A DNA stretch of 64,000 nucleotides from Phytoactinopolyspora halotolerans (GCF_010550675.1 NZ_JAAGOA010000004.1:1-64000); one strand, 5' to 3'. Shown: positions 49,608 to 58,508, numbered from the stretch's first letter. Translations and numbers: made by a program. The notes: generated by a model not told the origin, from the letters alone.

Positions 49608-51731
49608 TCAGACAGCCCTGACGGTCTGATCGGCAGGTAACCGTTTGCTTCGCATGCTGACTCCTGGAGCGTATCCGATGCGCATTGTCAGCGCGATATG
49701 ACGACCGCCGATTCCTGTCAGGTGATCGAACTGACGCCGAAGTTCGCGCAATCGATCACTATATCTCTCGGAGAGTTCGTCGTAGTCGTGATCCTCCACT
49801 GCATAGAGGAAGACCGGCGACATCACTTGGACGCTGAGTCCCAGCTGTTCCGCGCGTATCCAGAGTCGCTCGATGGCCATACCGCCCCGTACATAGTCGG
49901 CAGGCGTAGCTCTCCCGAGGGTGACGACGACCAGTCCTGAGGTGCCGGCTATGCGGTCACGACTCGATTCACCCAGCGCTCGCCCAAGGTCTTGCTCGGC
50001 GAGGACGGCCATGATGTCTTCCCGACGTGCGACTCTGAGCTTGGCCAGATCCGAACGGTCGAGTTCAAGCGTGCGGACGTCGAGCCCCCAGTCGAGGCTG
50101 TCTCGGCCGGGCCATCGCAGCTCCCGCATCAGCTCGGTGTGCAGCTTTGGGGTCAGGTATCGGATCCGATCCGATTCACCGAACAGTTCGGCCAGTTCGG
50201 TCAACCTTGCGCGGTCCGTGACGATGATCGCCTCGGCGTCCTCGGCTTGTGCGGCATGCTGAAGTGCGGCCAGCACGTGGTCGGGCAGCGGGATAGGTTC
50301 CGTCAAATGCCGGTTGGACACGCGCTGGAGCATCGAATCGTAGAGCGCGGCCAGCTCCGGCTCCTCCCCGTTGCCGAAGTTCAACCGTGCAACGGGAGCC
50401 TGTCTGGAACCTTCCGGGAAGATCTCAGCCTTGCCCAGCACTCCATGACGAGCGGCTGCGACCTGAGCGTTGAACAGCGATGCACCGATGCTGACATAGC
50501 TGCCGCGGAAAGCCACATCCAATGTTGAGGTCTGGTCTGGATCAAGATGGACGTCGACCGCCGAGTCGCTAACGAGGAATTTCCATGGCTGGGTGTTACC
50601 ACCCGACGGTGCCAGGCGAGCGGCGTGCACTACTGCCGCATGTGCTTCGGCGGGTGCTGGTTCCGGATTGGCACTGACGTCCTCAGATTGGCCCGGCACC
50701 GACTCCGGCTCCGGTGACGTGATGCCGGCGAGAATCGCCGGCAGATCCACACGCACGCGACCGGAGGGCAACGGTTTGCCCAGACCGATCGCTCGAACCG
50801 CGGTCGCGACGCTGGCAGCCCCCAGGCTGATATCGCCGCCCAACTGGGGCCACGTGGTGATGGTCTCATCGACCTCGGTCATCGACGCTGCCATGATCGG
50901 TGAGAGTTCGTCAGGTTCGAGCGTACGCAGGACGTGCGGGACCTTGTCGTGGGTAGACAGCCCCATGAGCTCTTCGGGCTTGGAGTCGCCGAGAAGTCCG
51001 TGGAAGAGCAGCCGATCCGGTTCGAGATCGTATCGCTCGACGTCCAACAGGCCGCGATCGCTAGTCTCCATGATCAAGGGAATTCCGTGCCGCCTTGCTG
51101 CTGATCGGACCGCGAGCTTGACGTCCAGCGAGTCGCACTCCTCGATGATGATGTCCATACCAGACATGAAGTCGTCGATGGACTCGAGAGCCAGCCCTTG
51201 CGGTTCGATTGTGACGTCGAGGTAGGGGTCTAGCTCGGCAATCCTGCGAGCCGCAACGACAGCCTTGTTGACACCGAGATCGAACACCGTGCCAGGTATG
51301 CGGTTCAGATTCGACAGTTCGATCTCATCGAAGTCGGCGAGCCGTAGCTGGCCACAGATTCCTTCAAGGGCGAGTGTATGCGCGATGGCGTGGCCGACAC
51401 TGAGCCCGACGACGCCCACGGTGAGTCGGCGCAAGCGCTGCTGTTCGACGGTTGTGATCTTGTTCCGGTTGCGGTCCGAACGCAGCATTTGGAAGCTGCG
51501 CGGGCCCAACACGTGGACAACAGACCTGCGCCACGGATAGTGGTACCAGCGGGTTGGCTCGTCGAGGAACTCCTGCGCGGGCGGAGGGAGCAGGCGTCTC
51601 AGGTCGCGCTGTTGTTGGTCGATCCGATCGATCACGTCGATGGTGGGATCGTTCCGGAGTGCCGTGAGCTCGTTGGGATCGTCTACATGTCGGGGACGCC
51701 AAGTCTCCGCGTCCACGGCGCGATGACTCAC
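49608..51731 (-). CDS. Rv1355c-family fusion: ThiF/E1-like domain + nitroreductase-like domain
   Basis: A 707-residue protein close in length to Rv1355c (MoeY) of M. tuberculosis. Residues ~85-330 form a ThiF/MoeB/E1-like adenylating domain (TVGVVGLSVGHAIAHTLALE, RLADFDEIELSNLNRI, IIEECDSLDVKLAVR). No clear catalytic Cys for thioester formation is seen. Residues ~365-700 resemble an FMN nitroreductase (HAARLAPSGGNTQPWKFLV, later GLVVVTLGRATPADYVRGG). The GTG at 51731 overlaps the stop of the upstream acyltransferase-like gene (GTGA). The long in-frame extension upstream of it is only a shadow of that gene. Substrate and reaction are unknown. The family name implies molybdopterin synthesis, but no other moa/moe genes are here. 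Confidence 0.88.
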   Translation of the reverse strand: MSHRAVDAETWRPRHVDDPNELTALRNDPTIDVIDRIDQQQRDLRRLLPPPAQEFLDEPTRWYHYPWRRSVVHVLGPRSFQMLRSDRNRNKITTVEQQRLRRLTVGVVGLSVGHAIAHTLALEGICGQLRLADFDEIELSNLNRIPGTVFDLGVNKAVVAARRIAELDPYLDVTIEPQGLALESIDDFMSGMDIIIEECDSLDVKLAVRSAARRHGIPLIMETSDRGLLDVERYDLEPDRLLFHGLLGDSKPEELMGLSTHDKVPHVLRTLEPDELSPIMAASMTEVDETITTWPQLGGDISLGAASVATAVRAIGLGKPLPSGRVRVDLPAILAGITSPEPESVPGQSEDVSANPEPAPAEAHAAVVHAARLAPSGGNTQPWKFLVSDSAVDVHLDPDQTSTLDVAFRGSYVSIGASLFNAQVAAARHGVLGKAEIFPEGSRQAPVARLNFGNGEEPELAALYDSMLQRVSNRHLTEPIPLPDHVLAALQHAAQAEDAEAIIVTDRARLTELAELFGESDRIRYLTPKLHTELMRELRWPGRDSLDWGLDVRTLELDRSDLAKLRVARREDIMAVLAEQDLGRALGESSRDRIAGTSGLVVVTLGRATPADYVRGGMAIERLWIRAEQLGLSVQVMSPVFLYAVEDHDYDELSERYSDRLRELRRQFDHLTGIGGRHIALTMRIGYAPGVSMRSKRLPADQTVRAV

Positions 51732-52471
51732 GCGGCCACCCCCAGGGTGATCGACGGCCACTGGGCGGTGCAGAGATCGGCGGCGAAGAGTCGTCGTTGG
51801 GCCGATGTCGACAAGCGAAACGCAGACTTGATGTCCCAGTGCAGGAACGAGGTCAAATATCGCTCGTCGGGATATGTCGTGGGCGGGATACCCGGCAGCG
51901 GACGACCGCCGGACGACATCCACCGAGGTGCCGCATGCATGGCCGCGGTACAGAACGCATACCGAACCCCGAGCAGGTGCATGGCGTGGAAGAACGAACG
52001 CGCCAGTAGGTCCGCTAGGGCGGACTTCAGCGGCGCAACGGGGTTGGCCCAGACGCCCTTGAACTCGAACGCGCCTTCTTGCAGCGCCCGGTCGATCCAT
52101 TCGGCGATCAGGGTCGCTGATATCGGATCCGCTGCGAATTCGCTGGGCGCGAAGGCTTGACTCACGGCGGTGAGGGGGCCGTTGGCGTACCAGCCCCCGA
52201 TTACCATGCCGTCGTCGTCCGTGATGACGGCGAATACCGGAGTCATCGATTCCAGGGTCACTGGCGGCAGTTTGAGTGCGGCTTCCGCGCCGTGCTGTTG
52301 ATAGGCCCACCGGACTCCCGCGACATACGCCTCCCACAGGTCGTAACGGTCCGCGGGCCGATAGAAACCGATTGATGCTCCGGACGCACTGTCGCGGAAT
52401 CCGAGCAGTCGCTCAGGGCTGTCATTGGCCGGGCGAACAAGTGTCATCGATGTGCGGTCGCTCTGCTCCAT
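51728..52471 (-). CDS. GNAT/FeeM-like acyltransferase-type protein
   Basis: A 247-residue soluble protein. The central beta-strand pattern (PVFAVITDDDGMVIGGWYAN) and the late ARSFFHAMHLLGVRYAFCTA, followed by PTTYPDERYLTSFLHWD, resemble N-acyl amino acid synthases (FeeM) and LuxI-type GNAT folds, where a short loop with Pro-Asp-x-Arg-Tyr precedes the last strand. It would then transfer an acyl chain from an acyl carrier protein or CoA. The similarity is partial. It is the first gene of a leftward operon and overlaps the Rv1355c-like gene by GTGA, so the two probably act together. Confidence 0.6.
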   Translation of the reverse strand: MEQSDRTSMTLVRPANDSPERLLGFRDSASGASIGFYRPADRYDLWEAYVAGVRWAYQQHGAEAALKLPPVTLESMTPVFAVITDDDGMVIGGWYANGPLTAVSQAFAPSEFAADPISATLIAEWIDRALQEGAFEFKGVWANPVAPLKSALADLLARSFFHAMHLLGVRYAFCTAAMHAAPRWMSSGGRPLPGIPPTTYPDERYLTSFLHWDIKSAFRLSTSAQRRLFAADLCTAQWPSITLGVAA

Positions 52472-52624
52472 ATGTCCATGGTGCCCGAAAAGTTCGACAT
52501 GATCGCGTAACGGTTGGGTGTGGCTGAACGGATGGGCGCCCTGGAGGACTCTGAGCAGGCGGGCTGTCTGGAAGATTCTCCACTTTTCGGCCGGATGCCG
52601 CCACCTGCGTCAACAAACGAAACA

Positions 52625-52712
52625 GCGGTGGCAGGATCCGCCCCCCGTTGGATCCTGCCACCGCTTAATCGGGACACGGCGCGCCCATCCCCGGACGAGC
52701 GCGCCGTGTCCC
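52625..52712. terminator. Two tandem strong hairpins
   Basis: Hairpin 1: GCGGTGGCAGGATCC (52625-52639) and its exact complement (52650-52664), loop of 10. Hairpin 2: GGGACACGGCGCGC (52671-52684) and its exact complement (52699-52712), loop of 14. Only six bases lie between them. Neither is followed by a good T run, but such stems terminate transcription in actinomycetes. They sit between the leftward acyltransferase operon and the next leftward gene and could insulate the operon from upstream readthrough. Confidence 0.65.
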
Positions 52713-53152
52713 TTATCTCGGTGCGGGGTGGGTAGGGCGGAGCCGCACCGGGTCTAAGGGTCACAGCCGAGGCCGTGGTCACAGAATCCAAGCCTGCCAT
52801 CTGGCGTTAGTCGCCGTTACGGTGACAATACCACTCTGACTCTGGATGATCTAGTTGCCTAGGGCCAGGGCCCGTTTTCTGTGGACGCAAAGAACAATAA
52901 CCCAGAATCGGGCCTATGGCAACAAACTACTTTGCGTTAGAATACTTCACGTACAGCAATGCCGCAAGGGTCTCGTGGAAATCTAACTCTGTGTGATTAG
53001 ACGATTGCGGAGAGTAAGAATTCCGTGCATCAGAACAATCGAATTCTGTCCACCCTAAGATGTTCGGTCTCGCGCTGTGAACCGCTGTGTGTCGCGCTAG
53101 GCGGCGATCCCGCCGGGGAGCCTTGGTGGCAGGCGCAGAGCGTCGCACACGC
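52713..53152. other. AT-rich intergenic stretch of unknown content
   Basis: 440 bp without a convincing gene. The part from about 52830 to 53060 is only about 42-47% GC by hand count of two 60-base lines, far below the surroundings. No tRNA, tmRNA or insertion-sequence ends were recognised. It may be a foreign remnant, a small RNA locus or an unusually large promoter region. Confidence 0.55.
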
Positions 53153-54007
53153 TCAGCGCACCCGCAGGCGGTAGTGCTCCAGGGCTGTCTGGCCGAAGAC
53201 ACGCTCCGACGCGCCCGTGGCGAACGAGTCGACCAGGTGCCGCGCTGTCTCGACCACGCGATGGTGTTCCGCCGCGACCTCGCAGACCGGCCAGTCCGTG
53301 CCGAACATGGTGCGCTCTGGGGTGAAAACGTCGAAGACGGTCCGCGCGTACGGCTCGAGATCGCGGTGCGTCCAGGACTCCCAATCGGCCTCGGTCACCA
53401 GACCTGAGAGCTTGCACGCCACTTGGGGTAGCGCAGCGAGCTCGGCGATCTGAGTAACCCACGGATATCGTTCTCCTGCCGCTATATGTGGTTTTGCGGC
53501 ATGGTCGAGAACGTACCGGCCCTCCGGCACCGCCCGCACCGCCGCAGTCGCCATCGGCAGCTGATCGGCTCTGACCAGAAGGTCATAGACCAGGCCGGCC
53601 TCGGCCACCGCGCGCAAACCGGCCAGAACATCGGGTTTGAGCAGCCATTCGGGGTCCTCTTCGTCCTGTACCGGATGCCGGACGCCGACCATCAGATGGC
53701 CACCCGGGCCCTCCCGCAGTCGCGCGATCGTCGACGCTACCGCGGAGTCGGTCAGATCGACCCATCCCACGACACCGGCGATCAGCCCGTCCGACTCGTC
53801 GGCGGTCCGGAGAAATTCTTCGGTCTCGTCGACCTCGGCAACCGTCTGTACCAGAACGGTATGGTCGATGCCTGACTCCGCGCACCGCTGCCGCAGCTCG
53901 TCGAGACCGTAGCGACGGCGGATCGGAGCCATCGACGCGGGTTGCAGGAACGGGTACCGGCGGACGGCCGGGTCCCACAGGTGGTGGTGGGCGTCGACAA
54001 CGGTCAC
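53153..54007 (-). CDS. Amidohydrolase-family lactonase (L-fuconolactonase-like)
   Basis: A 284-residue TIM-barrel hydrolase of amidohydrolase family 2. It begins VVDAHHHLWDPAVRRYPFL (metal HxH as HHH), continues with VLDHAAKPHI and CKLSGLVTEADW, and ends with the metal-site Asp in MFGTDWPVCEVAA. Members open sugar lactones; within this operon it would hydrolyse L-fuconolactone to L-fuconate. It is the last gene of the leftward fucose set, 15 bp after the aldo/keto reductase. Confidence 0.9.
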   Translation of the reverse strand: MTVVDAHHHLWDPAVRRYPFLQPASMAPIRRRYGLDELRQRCAESGIDHTVLVQTVAEVDETEEFLRTADESDGLIAGVVGWVDLTDSAVASTIARLREGPGGHLMVGVRHPVQDEEDPEWLLKPDVLAGLRAVAEAGLVYDLLVRADQLPMATAAVRAVPEGRYVLDHAAKPHIAAGERYPWVTQIAELAALPQVACKLSGLVTEADWESWTHRDLEPYARTVFDVFTPERTMFGTDWPVCEVAAEHHRVVETARHLVDSFATGASERVFGQTALEHYRLRVR

Positions 54008-54022
54008 GTTCTCACCTCACGT

Positions 54023-54997
54023 TCATGCCGTCCGTCGCACGAGACCGACCTCGTGCAGCTCGTCCCAGAGGTCAGCTGGGATGGTCAGCGCGTACAGATC
54101 CATGTTGCGTTCGACCTGAGCGGCGCTGTTCATACCGATGGCCACGCTGACCACCGCGGGATGCATGAGCGGGAAATGCAACGCCGCCGCGGGGAGCGTC
54201 ACCCTGTGGCGCTCACAGACATCGGCGATATCGTTCGCACGCCGGACGAGTTCGGCCGGGGCGTCGGCGTAGTTGTACTTGGCGCCAGGTGCGGGCCGTG
54301 GTTGTGACAGCAGGCCGGAATTGAACACCCCGACCGCGACGACCGCGGTGTTCCGTTCCAGCGCGGCCGGCAACAGATCGTCCAATGCGCCCTGTTCCAG
54401 CAGGGTGTATCGGCCTGCGAGCATCACCACGTCCAGGTCCGTCTCCCGTACGAAGCGCGTGAGCATCGCCGATTGATTCATGCCCACCCCGATTGCGCGC
54501 ACCACGCCCTGGGAGCGCAGCTCATCGAGCGTGCCGAATCCGGCACTCGCGGCTTCTTCCCAGTGGTCATCCGGGTCATGCAGGTACACGATGTCGACGT
54601 GGTCGGTCCCCAGCCGTGTCAGGCTGGCCTCCAAGGTCCGCAGGATTCCGTCTCTGCTGAAGTCCCACACACGCTTGTGGCTTGCGGGCACGGCGAAGTC
54701 CGGATCCGGTCCCAACGGCCCCGATTCTCGGGGAATGAGCCGTCGACCCACCTTGGTGGACAGGACGTACTCAGAACGCGGACGAGCCGACAGCCCAGCG
54801 GCGAACCGTCGTTCGGACAACCCGAGGCCATAGTGGGGTGCGGTATCGAAATACCGGAGACCGGCCTCCCACGCCGCATCCAGTGTGCTTGCCGCGTCGT
54901 CGTCGTTGATCTCCTGATAGAGGTTTCCAAGCGGCGCACCACCGAATGAGAACTCCGTAAGATCGAGGTCGGCGCGCGTGATGGTCCGAGTCTTCAC
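54023..54997 (-). CDS. Aldo/keto reductase, L-fucose (D-threo-aldose) 1-dehydrogenase-like
   Basis: A 324-residue NAD(P)-dependent oxidoreductase. The AKR fold is shown by FSFGGAPLGNLYQEI, RYFDTAPHYGLGLSERRF (catalytic Asp and Tyr), VLSTKVGRRLIP (Lys), VDIVYLHDPDDHWEE (His) and VAVGVFNSGLLSQPRP. Similarity in layout to D-threo-aldose 1-dehydrogenases suggests oxidation of L-fucose to its lactone. No ATG is available at a sensible place; the GTG at 54997-54995 fits the family length, with a purine-rich TGAGTTGAGGAG just upstream. It lies between the dehydratase and the lactonase genes. Confidence 0.88.
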   Translation of the reverse strand: MKTRTITRADLDLTEFSFGGAPLGNLYQEINDDDAASTLDAAWEAGLRYFDTAPHYGLGLSERRFAAGLSARPRSEYVLSTKVGRRLIPRESGPLGPDPDFAVPASHKRVWDFSRDGILRTLEASLTRLGTDHVDIVYLHDPDDHWEEAASAGFGTLDELRSQGVVRAIGVGMNQSAMLTRFVRETDLDVVMLAGRYTLLEQGALDDLLPAALERNTAVVAVGVFNSGLLSQPRPAPGAKYNYADAPAELVRRANDIADVCERHRVTLPAAALHFPLMHPAVVSVAIGMNSAAQVERNMDLYALTIPADLWDELHEVGLVRRTA

Positions 54998-55094
54998 GCT
55001 CCTCAACTCACCTCCGCCTGATGCTCGTGACGGGCGCACCGCGCCGGTGGCAGCGTCCACACGCGTCGACCGCATTCCAGCACGGTCGCGTACG

Positions 55095-56396
55095 TTACCG
55101 TGTCCACGCTGGGCCGTGGGGGAACTCATGCTCCGCAAGCGAGCCGGCGTGGATCTCGGCGGAGAAGCCGGCCGTCGTCGGGGCGAGATAGCGGCCATCG
55201 CGCATCCGGACCGGGTCGACGAAGTGTTGGTGGAGATGGTCGACATACTCGATCACCCGGTTCTCCATCGTCCCCGACACCGCGACGTAGTCGAACATCG
55301 AGAGGTGCTGGACGAGTTCGCACAAGCCCACGCCGCCGGCATGCGGGCAGACCGGTACGCCGAACTTGGCGGCCAGGAGCAGGTTCGCCACGTTCTCGTT
55401 CACTCCGCCCACCCTGGCGGCGTCGATCTGAACGATGTCGAGCGCTTCGGCCTGCAGCAACTGCTTGAAGAGCACGCGGTTCTGGCCGTGCTCGCCGGTG
55501 GCGACCTTGACCGGAGCGATCGCGCGGCGTATGGCCGCGTGCCCCAGGATGTCGTCTGGGCTCGTCGGTTCCTCGATCCACCACGGGTCGAAGGACGTGA
55601 GCGATCGCATCCAGTCGATCGCCGGTTGGACGTCCCAGCGTTGATTAGCGTCGAGCGCGATCCGGATGTCGTCGCCGACGACGTCGCGGGCCAGCTTGAC
55701 CCGCCGGATGTCGTCCTGCAGATCGGCGCCGACCTTGAGCTTGATCTGGGTGAATCCGTCCTTCACCGCCTGCTCGGCCAGCCTGGCCAGTTTCTCGTCC
55801 GAGTAACCGAGCCAGCCCGGCGACGTGGTGTATGCCGGATAACCGTGTTCGAGCAGGTGCGCCGCGCGTTGCGCCCGGCCGGGCTCGGCGGCGCGGAGAA
55901 TCTCCAGCGCCTCGTCGCGTGTGAGCGCATCGGTGAGGTAACGGAAATCGACCAGGTCGACGATCTGCTCGGGGGACATCTCGGCGAGCAACCGCCAGAC
56001 CGGCTTTCCGGCGCGCTTGGCCTTGAGGTCCCACAGCGCGTTGATGACCGCTGAGGTCGCCATGTGGACGACGCCCTTCTCCGGACCCAGCCAGCGCAGC
56101 TGCGAGTCGTGCACGAGCGTGCGCCACAACCCGCCGAGATCCTCGAGCGTGTCCTGCAGGGGAAGACCCACGATGAACGGTTCGAGCGCCTGGATGGCGG
56201 CGACCTGGATGTCGTTGCCGCGGCCGATGGTGAACGCGAAACCGTGGCCGACGGCGTCGTCCCCTGCGTCGGTGCGGATCGCCACGTAGGCGGCGGAGTA
56301 GTCCGGATCGGGGTTCATGGCATCCGAGCCATCGAGCTCCCGTGAGGTGGGGAACCGGATGTCACGGGTCGACACCCCGGTGATGGTCTCGCTCAT
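55095..56396 (-). CDS. L-fuconate dehydratase
   Basis: A 433-residue enolase-superfamily enzyme. The N-terminus ([20 protein letters not shown]) is characteristic of L-fuconate dehydratases. The acid/base Lys lies in [11 protein letters not shown], the metal ligands in ALDANQRWD and [11 protein letters not shown] and the following ATGEH, and the His/Asp dyad region in [12 protein letters not shown]. It converts L-fuconate to 2-keto-3-deoxy-L-fuconate. An ACATCCGATGT palindrome lies 70 bp upstream of its ATG, so it probably has its own regulated promoter. The later pathway enzymes are not in the window. Confidence 0.94.
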   Translation of the reverse strand: MSETITGVSTRDIRFPTSRELDGSDAMNPDPDYSAAYVAIRTDAGDDAVGHGFAFTIGRGNDIQVAAIQALEPFIVGLPLQDTLEDLGGLWRTLVHDSQLRWLGPEKGVVHMATSAVINALWDLKAKRAGKPVWRLLAEMSPEQIVDLVDFRYLTDALTRDEALEILRAAEPGRAQRAAHLLEHGYPAYTTSPGWLGYSDEKLARLAEQAVKDGFTQIKLKVGADLQDDIRRVKLARDVVGDDIRIALDANQRWDVQPAIDWMRSLTSFDPWWIEEPTSPDDILGHAAIRRAIAPVKVATGEHGQNRVLFKQLLQAEALDIVQIDAARVGGVNENVANLLLAAKFGVPVCPHAGGVGLCELVQHLSMFDYVAVSGTMENRVIEYVDHLHQHFVDPVRMRDGRYLAPTTAGFSAEIHAGSLAEHEFPHGPAWTR

Positions 56397-56464
56397 GTGG
56401 TTCTCCGCTCGTCTGCCGGACAGCTAACGCCGTCCGCCTGCCATTGTGGTGTCGAGCGTAGCAA

Positions 56465-56475
56465 ACATCCGATGT
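56465..56475. promoter_or_regulatory. Palindromic operator ACATC-C-GATGT before the fuconate dehydratase gene
   Basis: A perfect 5-1-5 palindrome between the fucosidase and fuconate dehydratase genes. The same core with longer arms stands before the fucosidase gene. Shared sequence and placement suggest one repressor, perhaps of the GntR or LacI type, controlling the fucose genes. The repressor gene is not in the window. Confidence 0.6.
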
Positions 56476-56487
56476 CTGTGCGGTGAG

Positions 56488-57783
56488 CTACTCGTCCGTG
56501 GCGAGGAACAGCTCGACCACGGGTACAGCGACGTCCGGACGCACCGTCGGCAAACTGAGCGTCAGCGTCCCGGGCGGCTGGCCACCGGGCGTTGTGGTCA
56601 GCGCCTCCTGCCTCGGGTCGATCTCCTCGAGGCGCACCTGCGAGCCGTCATGCAACAGTTGGGCGTAGCGCACCTTTCCGGCCAGGCCGCGTAGGTGCAG
56701 GTGGCCGAACGGCCAGGCCAGGATATGCACGTAGAGCCGGTCTCCGCGCTGGGTGAGCACGGTGTTCGGTGCCGCCTGATAGGACGAGGCGCCGGCGCCG
56801 TAGACCGACCGGGAATGCAGGCGCATCCAGTCGCCGATGGCGGCGAGTGTGGCGCGATCGCGTGGTGTGACCGCGCCGCGACCGTCCGGACCGATATTGA
56901 GCAGCACGTTGCCGTTCTTCGAGACCGAATCGACGAGCATTCGAATCAGCAGGTCAGGGCTCTTGAAGTCGAAGTTGTCCCGGTCGTAGCCCCAGCTGCC
57001 GTTGAGCGTCTGGCATGCCTCCCAGATGACCTCTTCGCCATCGCGGGTGAGGGGTGCGTCCGGCTGGTACTGCTCCGGCGTGACCAGGTCAGCGGGGATG
57101 CCGAGCCGATCGTTGACGATGATCGCGGGCTGCAGGCTCCGAGTCATGGCCAGCAGGGTCTCGGCGTCCCAGTCGGCAGGACCCTTGCCGTCCCATCCGT
57201 CCCGTGGCTCGGCATAGGTGAAGTCGTAGAACAAGTAGTCGATCCGCCCGTACCCGGTCAGCAGCTCGCGGACCTGACCGTGCAGGTACTCGCGGTATCG
57301 GGCCATGTCACGGCGGTCGTTGAGGGTCGCGGCATCGGCGTCATCGCGGCGTGGGTGGTGGTAGTCGACGGTGAAGTCCGGGTGGTGCCAGTCGATGAGT
57401 GAGTGGTATAGGCCGACCTTGAGGCCTTCGGCGCGCATCGCCTCGGTGAACTCGCGCACCAGGTCGCGTCCGCGGTGCTGGGCGGATGTGTAGTCCGTCA
57501 GCTGCGAGTCCCACAGGCAGAAGCCGTCATGATGCTTGGAGGTGAGCACCGCGTAGCGCATCCCGGCTTCCTTGGCGTGCCTGGCGATCGCCGCCGCGTC
57601 GAACAGGTCCGGGTCGAAGACGGTGGCGTATCGTTCGTACTCCTCGACCGAGATCTTCTCCCTGGTCATCACCCACTCATGGCGCGCCGCCAGGCTGTAC
57701 AGGCCGAAATGGATGAACAGGCCGAACCGGTCCTCGGTGAACCATAGGTTGCCGGCTGTGGAGGATGTGTCTGCGTGCTGCAC
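56488..57783 (-). CDS. Alpha-L-fucosidase (GH29-type)
   Basis: A 431-residue glycoside hydrolase without a signal peptide, so probably cytoplasmic. GH29 hallmarks are FTEDRFGLFIHFGLYSL, YAVLTSKHHDGFCLWDS, DYLFYDFTYAEP (the Asp in this strand is the expected nucleophile), VWEACQTLNGSWGYD-like EACQTLNGSWGYDR, and NVLLNIGPDGRG. It releases L-fucose from oligosaccharides. The GTG at 57783-57781 is chosen with GGAGAG upstream; an ATG at 57822 is possible but would run into the operator. It is the first gene of the fucose set and has the best copy of the operator 34 bp before the start. Confidence 0.92.
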   Translation of the reverse strand: MQHADTSSTAGNLWFTEDRFGLFIHFGLYSLAARHEWVMTREKISVEEYERYATVFDPDLFDAAAIARHAKEAGMRYAVLTSKHHDGFCLWDSQLTDYTSAQHRGRDLVREFTEAMRAEGLKVGLYHSLIDWHHPDFTVDYHHPRRDDADAATLNDRRDMARYREYLHGQVRELLTGYGRIDYLFYDFTYAEPRDGWDGKGPADWDAETLLAMTRSLQPAIIVNDRLGIPADLVTPEQYQPDAPLTRDGEEVIWEACQTLNGSWGYDRDNFDFKSPDLLIRMLVDSVSKNGNVLLNIGPDGRGAVTPRDRATLAAIGDWMRLHSRSVYGAGASSYQAAPNTVLTQRGDRLYVHILAWPFGHLHLRGLAGKVRYAQLLHDGSQVRLEEIDPRQEALTTTPGGQPPGTLTLSLPTVRPDVAVPVVELFLATDE

Positions 57784-57816
57784 GTGCTCTCCGCCTCGGT
57801 CGACTGGATACGATGA

Positions 57817-57831
57817 ATACATCGGATGTAT
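57817..57831. promoter_or_regulatory. Palindromic operator ATACATC-G-GATGTAT before the fucosidase gene
   Basis: A perfect 7-1-7 palindrome 34 bp upstream of the fucosidase start codon. Its core ACATCnGATGT is repeated before the fuconate dehydratase gene. The position fits a repressor site overlapping the promoter. Confidence 0.7.
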
Positions 57832-57925
57832 CGAGCACCCTACATCACGCGGGACACCGGCCAAGTCGTATGTGAGAGACGGCAGGGCCGGGCCGGCCAG
57901 GGGACAAATGACACGGGAGATACAG

Positions 57926-57959
57926 AACGGCGCCGTCCTCGGCCGAGGACGGCGCCGTT
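57926..57959. terminator. Bidirectional rho-independent terminator between rpsT and the fucosidase promoter
   Basis: AACGGCGCCGTCCTCGG (57926-57942) is followed at once by its exact reverse complement (57943-57959), giving a 17-bp perfect palindrome that folds into a very stable hairpin with A/T at both ends (TTT on the plus side). It lies about 120 bp downstream of the rpsT stop and most likely ends that transcript before it reaches the fucose genes. Confidence 0.85.
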
Positions 57960-58077
57960 TCCGGGCCAGCCGATATCGATCTGGATGCCGACGATGACGG
58001 CCGATCGTCGCGTGAAGGGCGGGCCCCCGACGCGCCTACGGTCGCGACTCTCGGTCGGCGACAGTGTCGTGTGACGG

Positions 58078-58338
58078 TTACAGAGCGGCGGCGCGCTTGG
58101 CGATCGACGACTTGCGGTTCGCCGCCTGGTTCTTGTGAATGACGCCCTTCGACGCGGCCTTGTCGAGCTTGCGGCTGGCCTCCTGTGCCGCCGCGGCCGC
58201 GGCGTCCGTGTCACCGGAGTCGGCAGCCTCGTGGAAGCGACGGATGGACGTCTTCAGCGAAGACTTCACCGCCTTGTTGCGCTGCCGCCTCTTCTCGTTG
58301 GTGAGGATGCGCTTCTTCTGGGACTTGATGTTCGCCAC
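58078..58338 (-). CDS. rpsT: Ribosomal protein S20
   Basis: An 86-residue basic protein of the small ribosomal subunit, binding 16S rRNA. It starts at a GTG (58338-58336) giving [18 protein letters not shown], the standard S20 N-terminus. It continues [14 protein letters not shown] and ends [28 protein letters not shown] lies about nine bases upstream. Frames extending further upstream have no support. rpsT near lepA is a conserved neighbourhood. Confidence 0.97.
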   Translation of the reverse strand: MANIKSQKKRILTNEKRRQRNKAVKSSLKTSIRRFHEAADSGDTDAAAAAAQEASRKLDKAASKGVIHKNQAANRKSSIAKRAAAL

Positions 58339-58478
58339 GAAACGTGTGCCTTTGTGTCGGTCGGATAGGTCAGGAGGGTCTGCAGCTTGCCCCGGGACAC
58401 GCAAGGGTGGGGAGCCTCGCGGCGGCGTGGAGCGCGCTGGCGCAGACACGCGCACAGGCGTGCGTTACGCAGTGGTCT

Positions 58479-58508
58479 AAGATACCAGGTCGCTGGTTGT
58501 GATCCCAA
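58479..58508 (-). promoter_or_regulatory. Candidate rpsT promoter
   Basis: On the minus strand TTGGGA (58508-58503) and TATCTT (58484-58479) are 18 bp apart, about 140 bp before the rpsT start. No other recognisable element was seen in the 248-bp gap to the divergent monooxygenase gene. Confidence 0.45.

Noticed and set aside
52713-53152. AT-rich gap considered as tRNA, tmRNA or SRP RNA gene
   Set aside because: No cloverleaf, no T-loop consensus, no CCA end and no tag-peptide-like frame could be found by eye.
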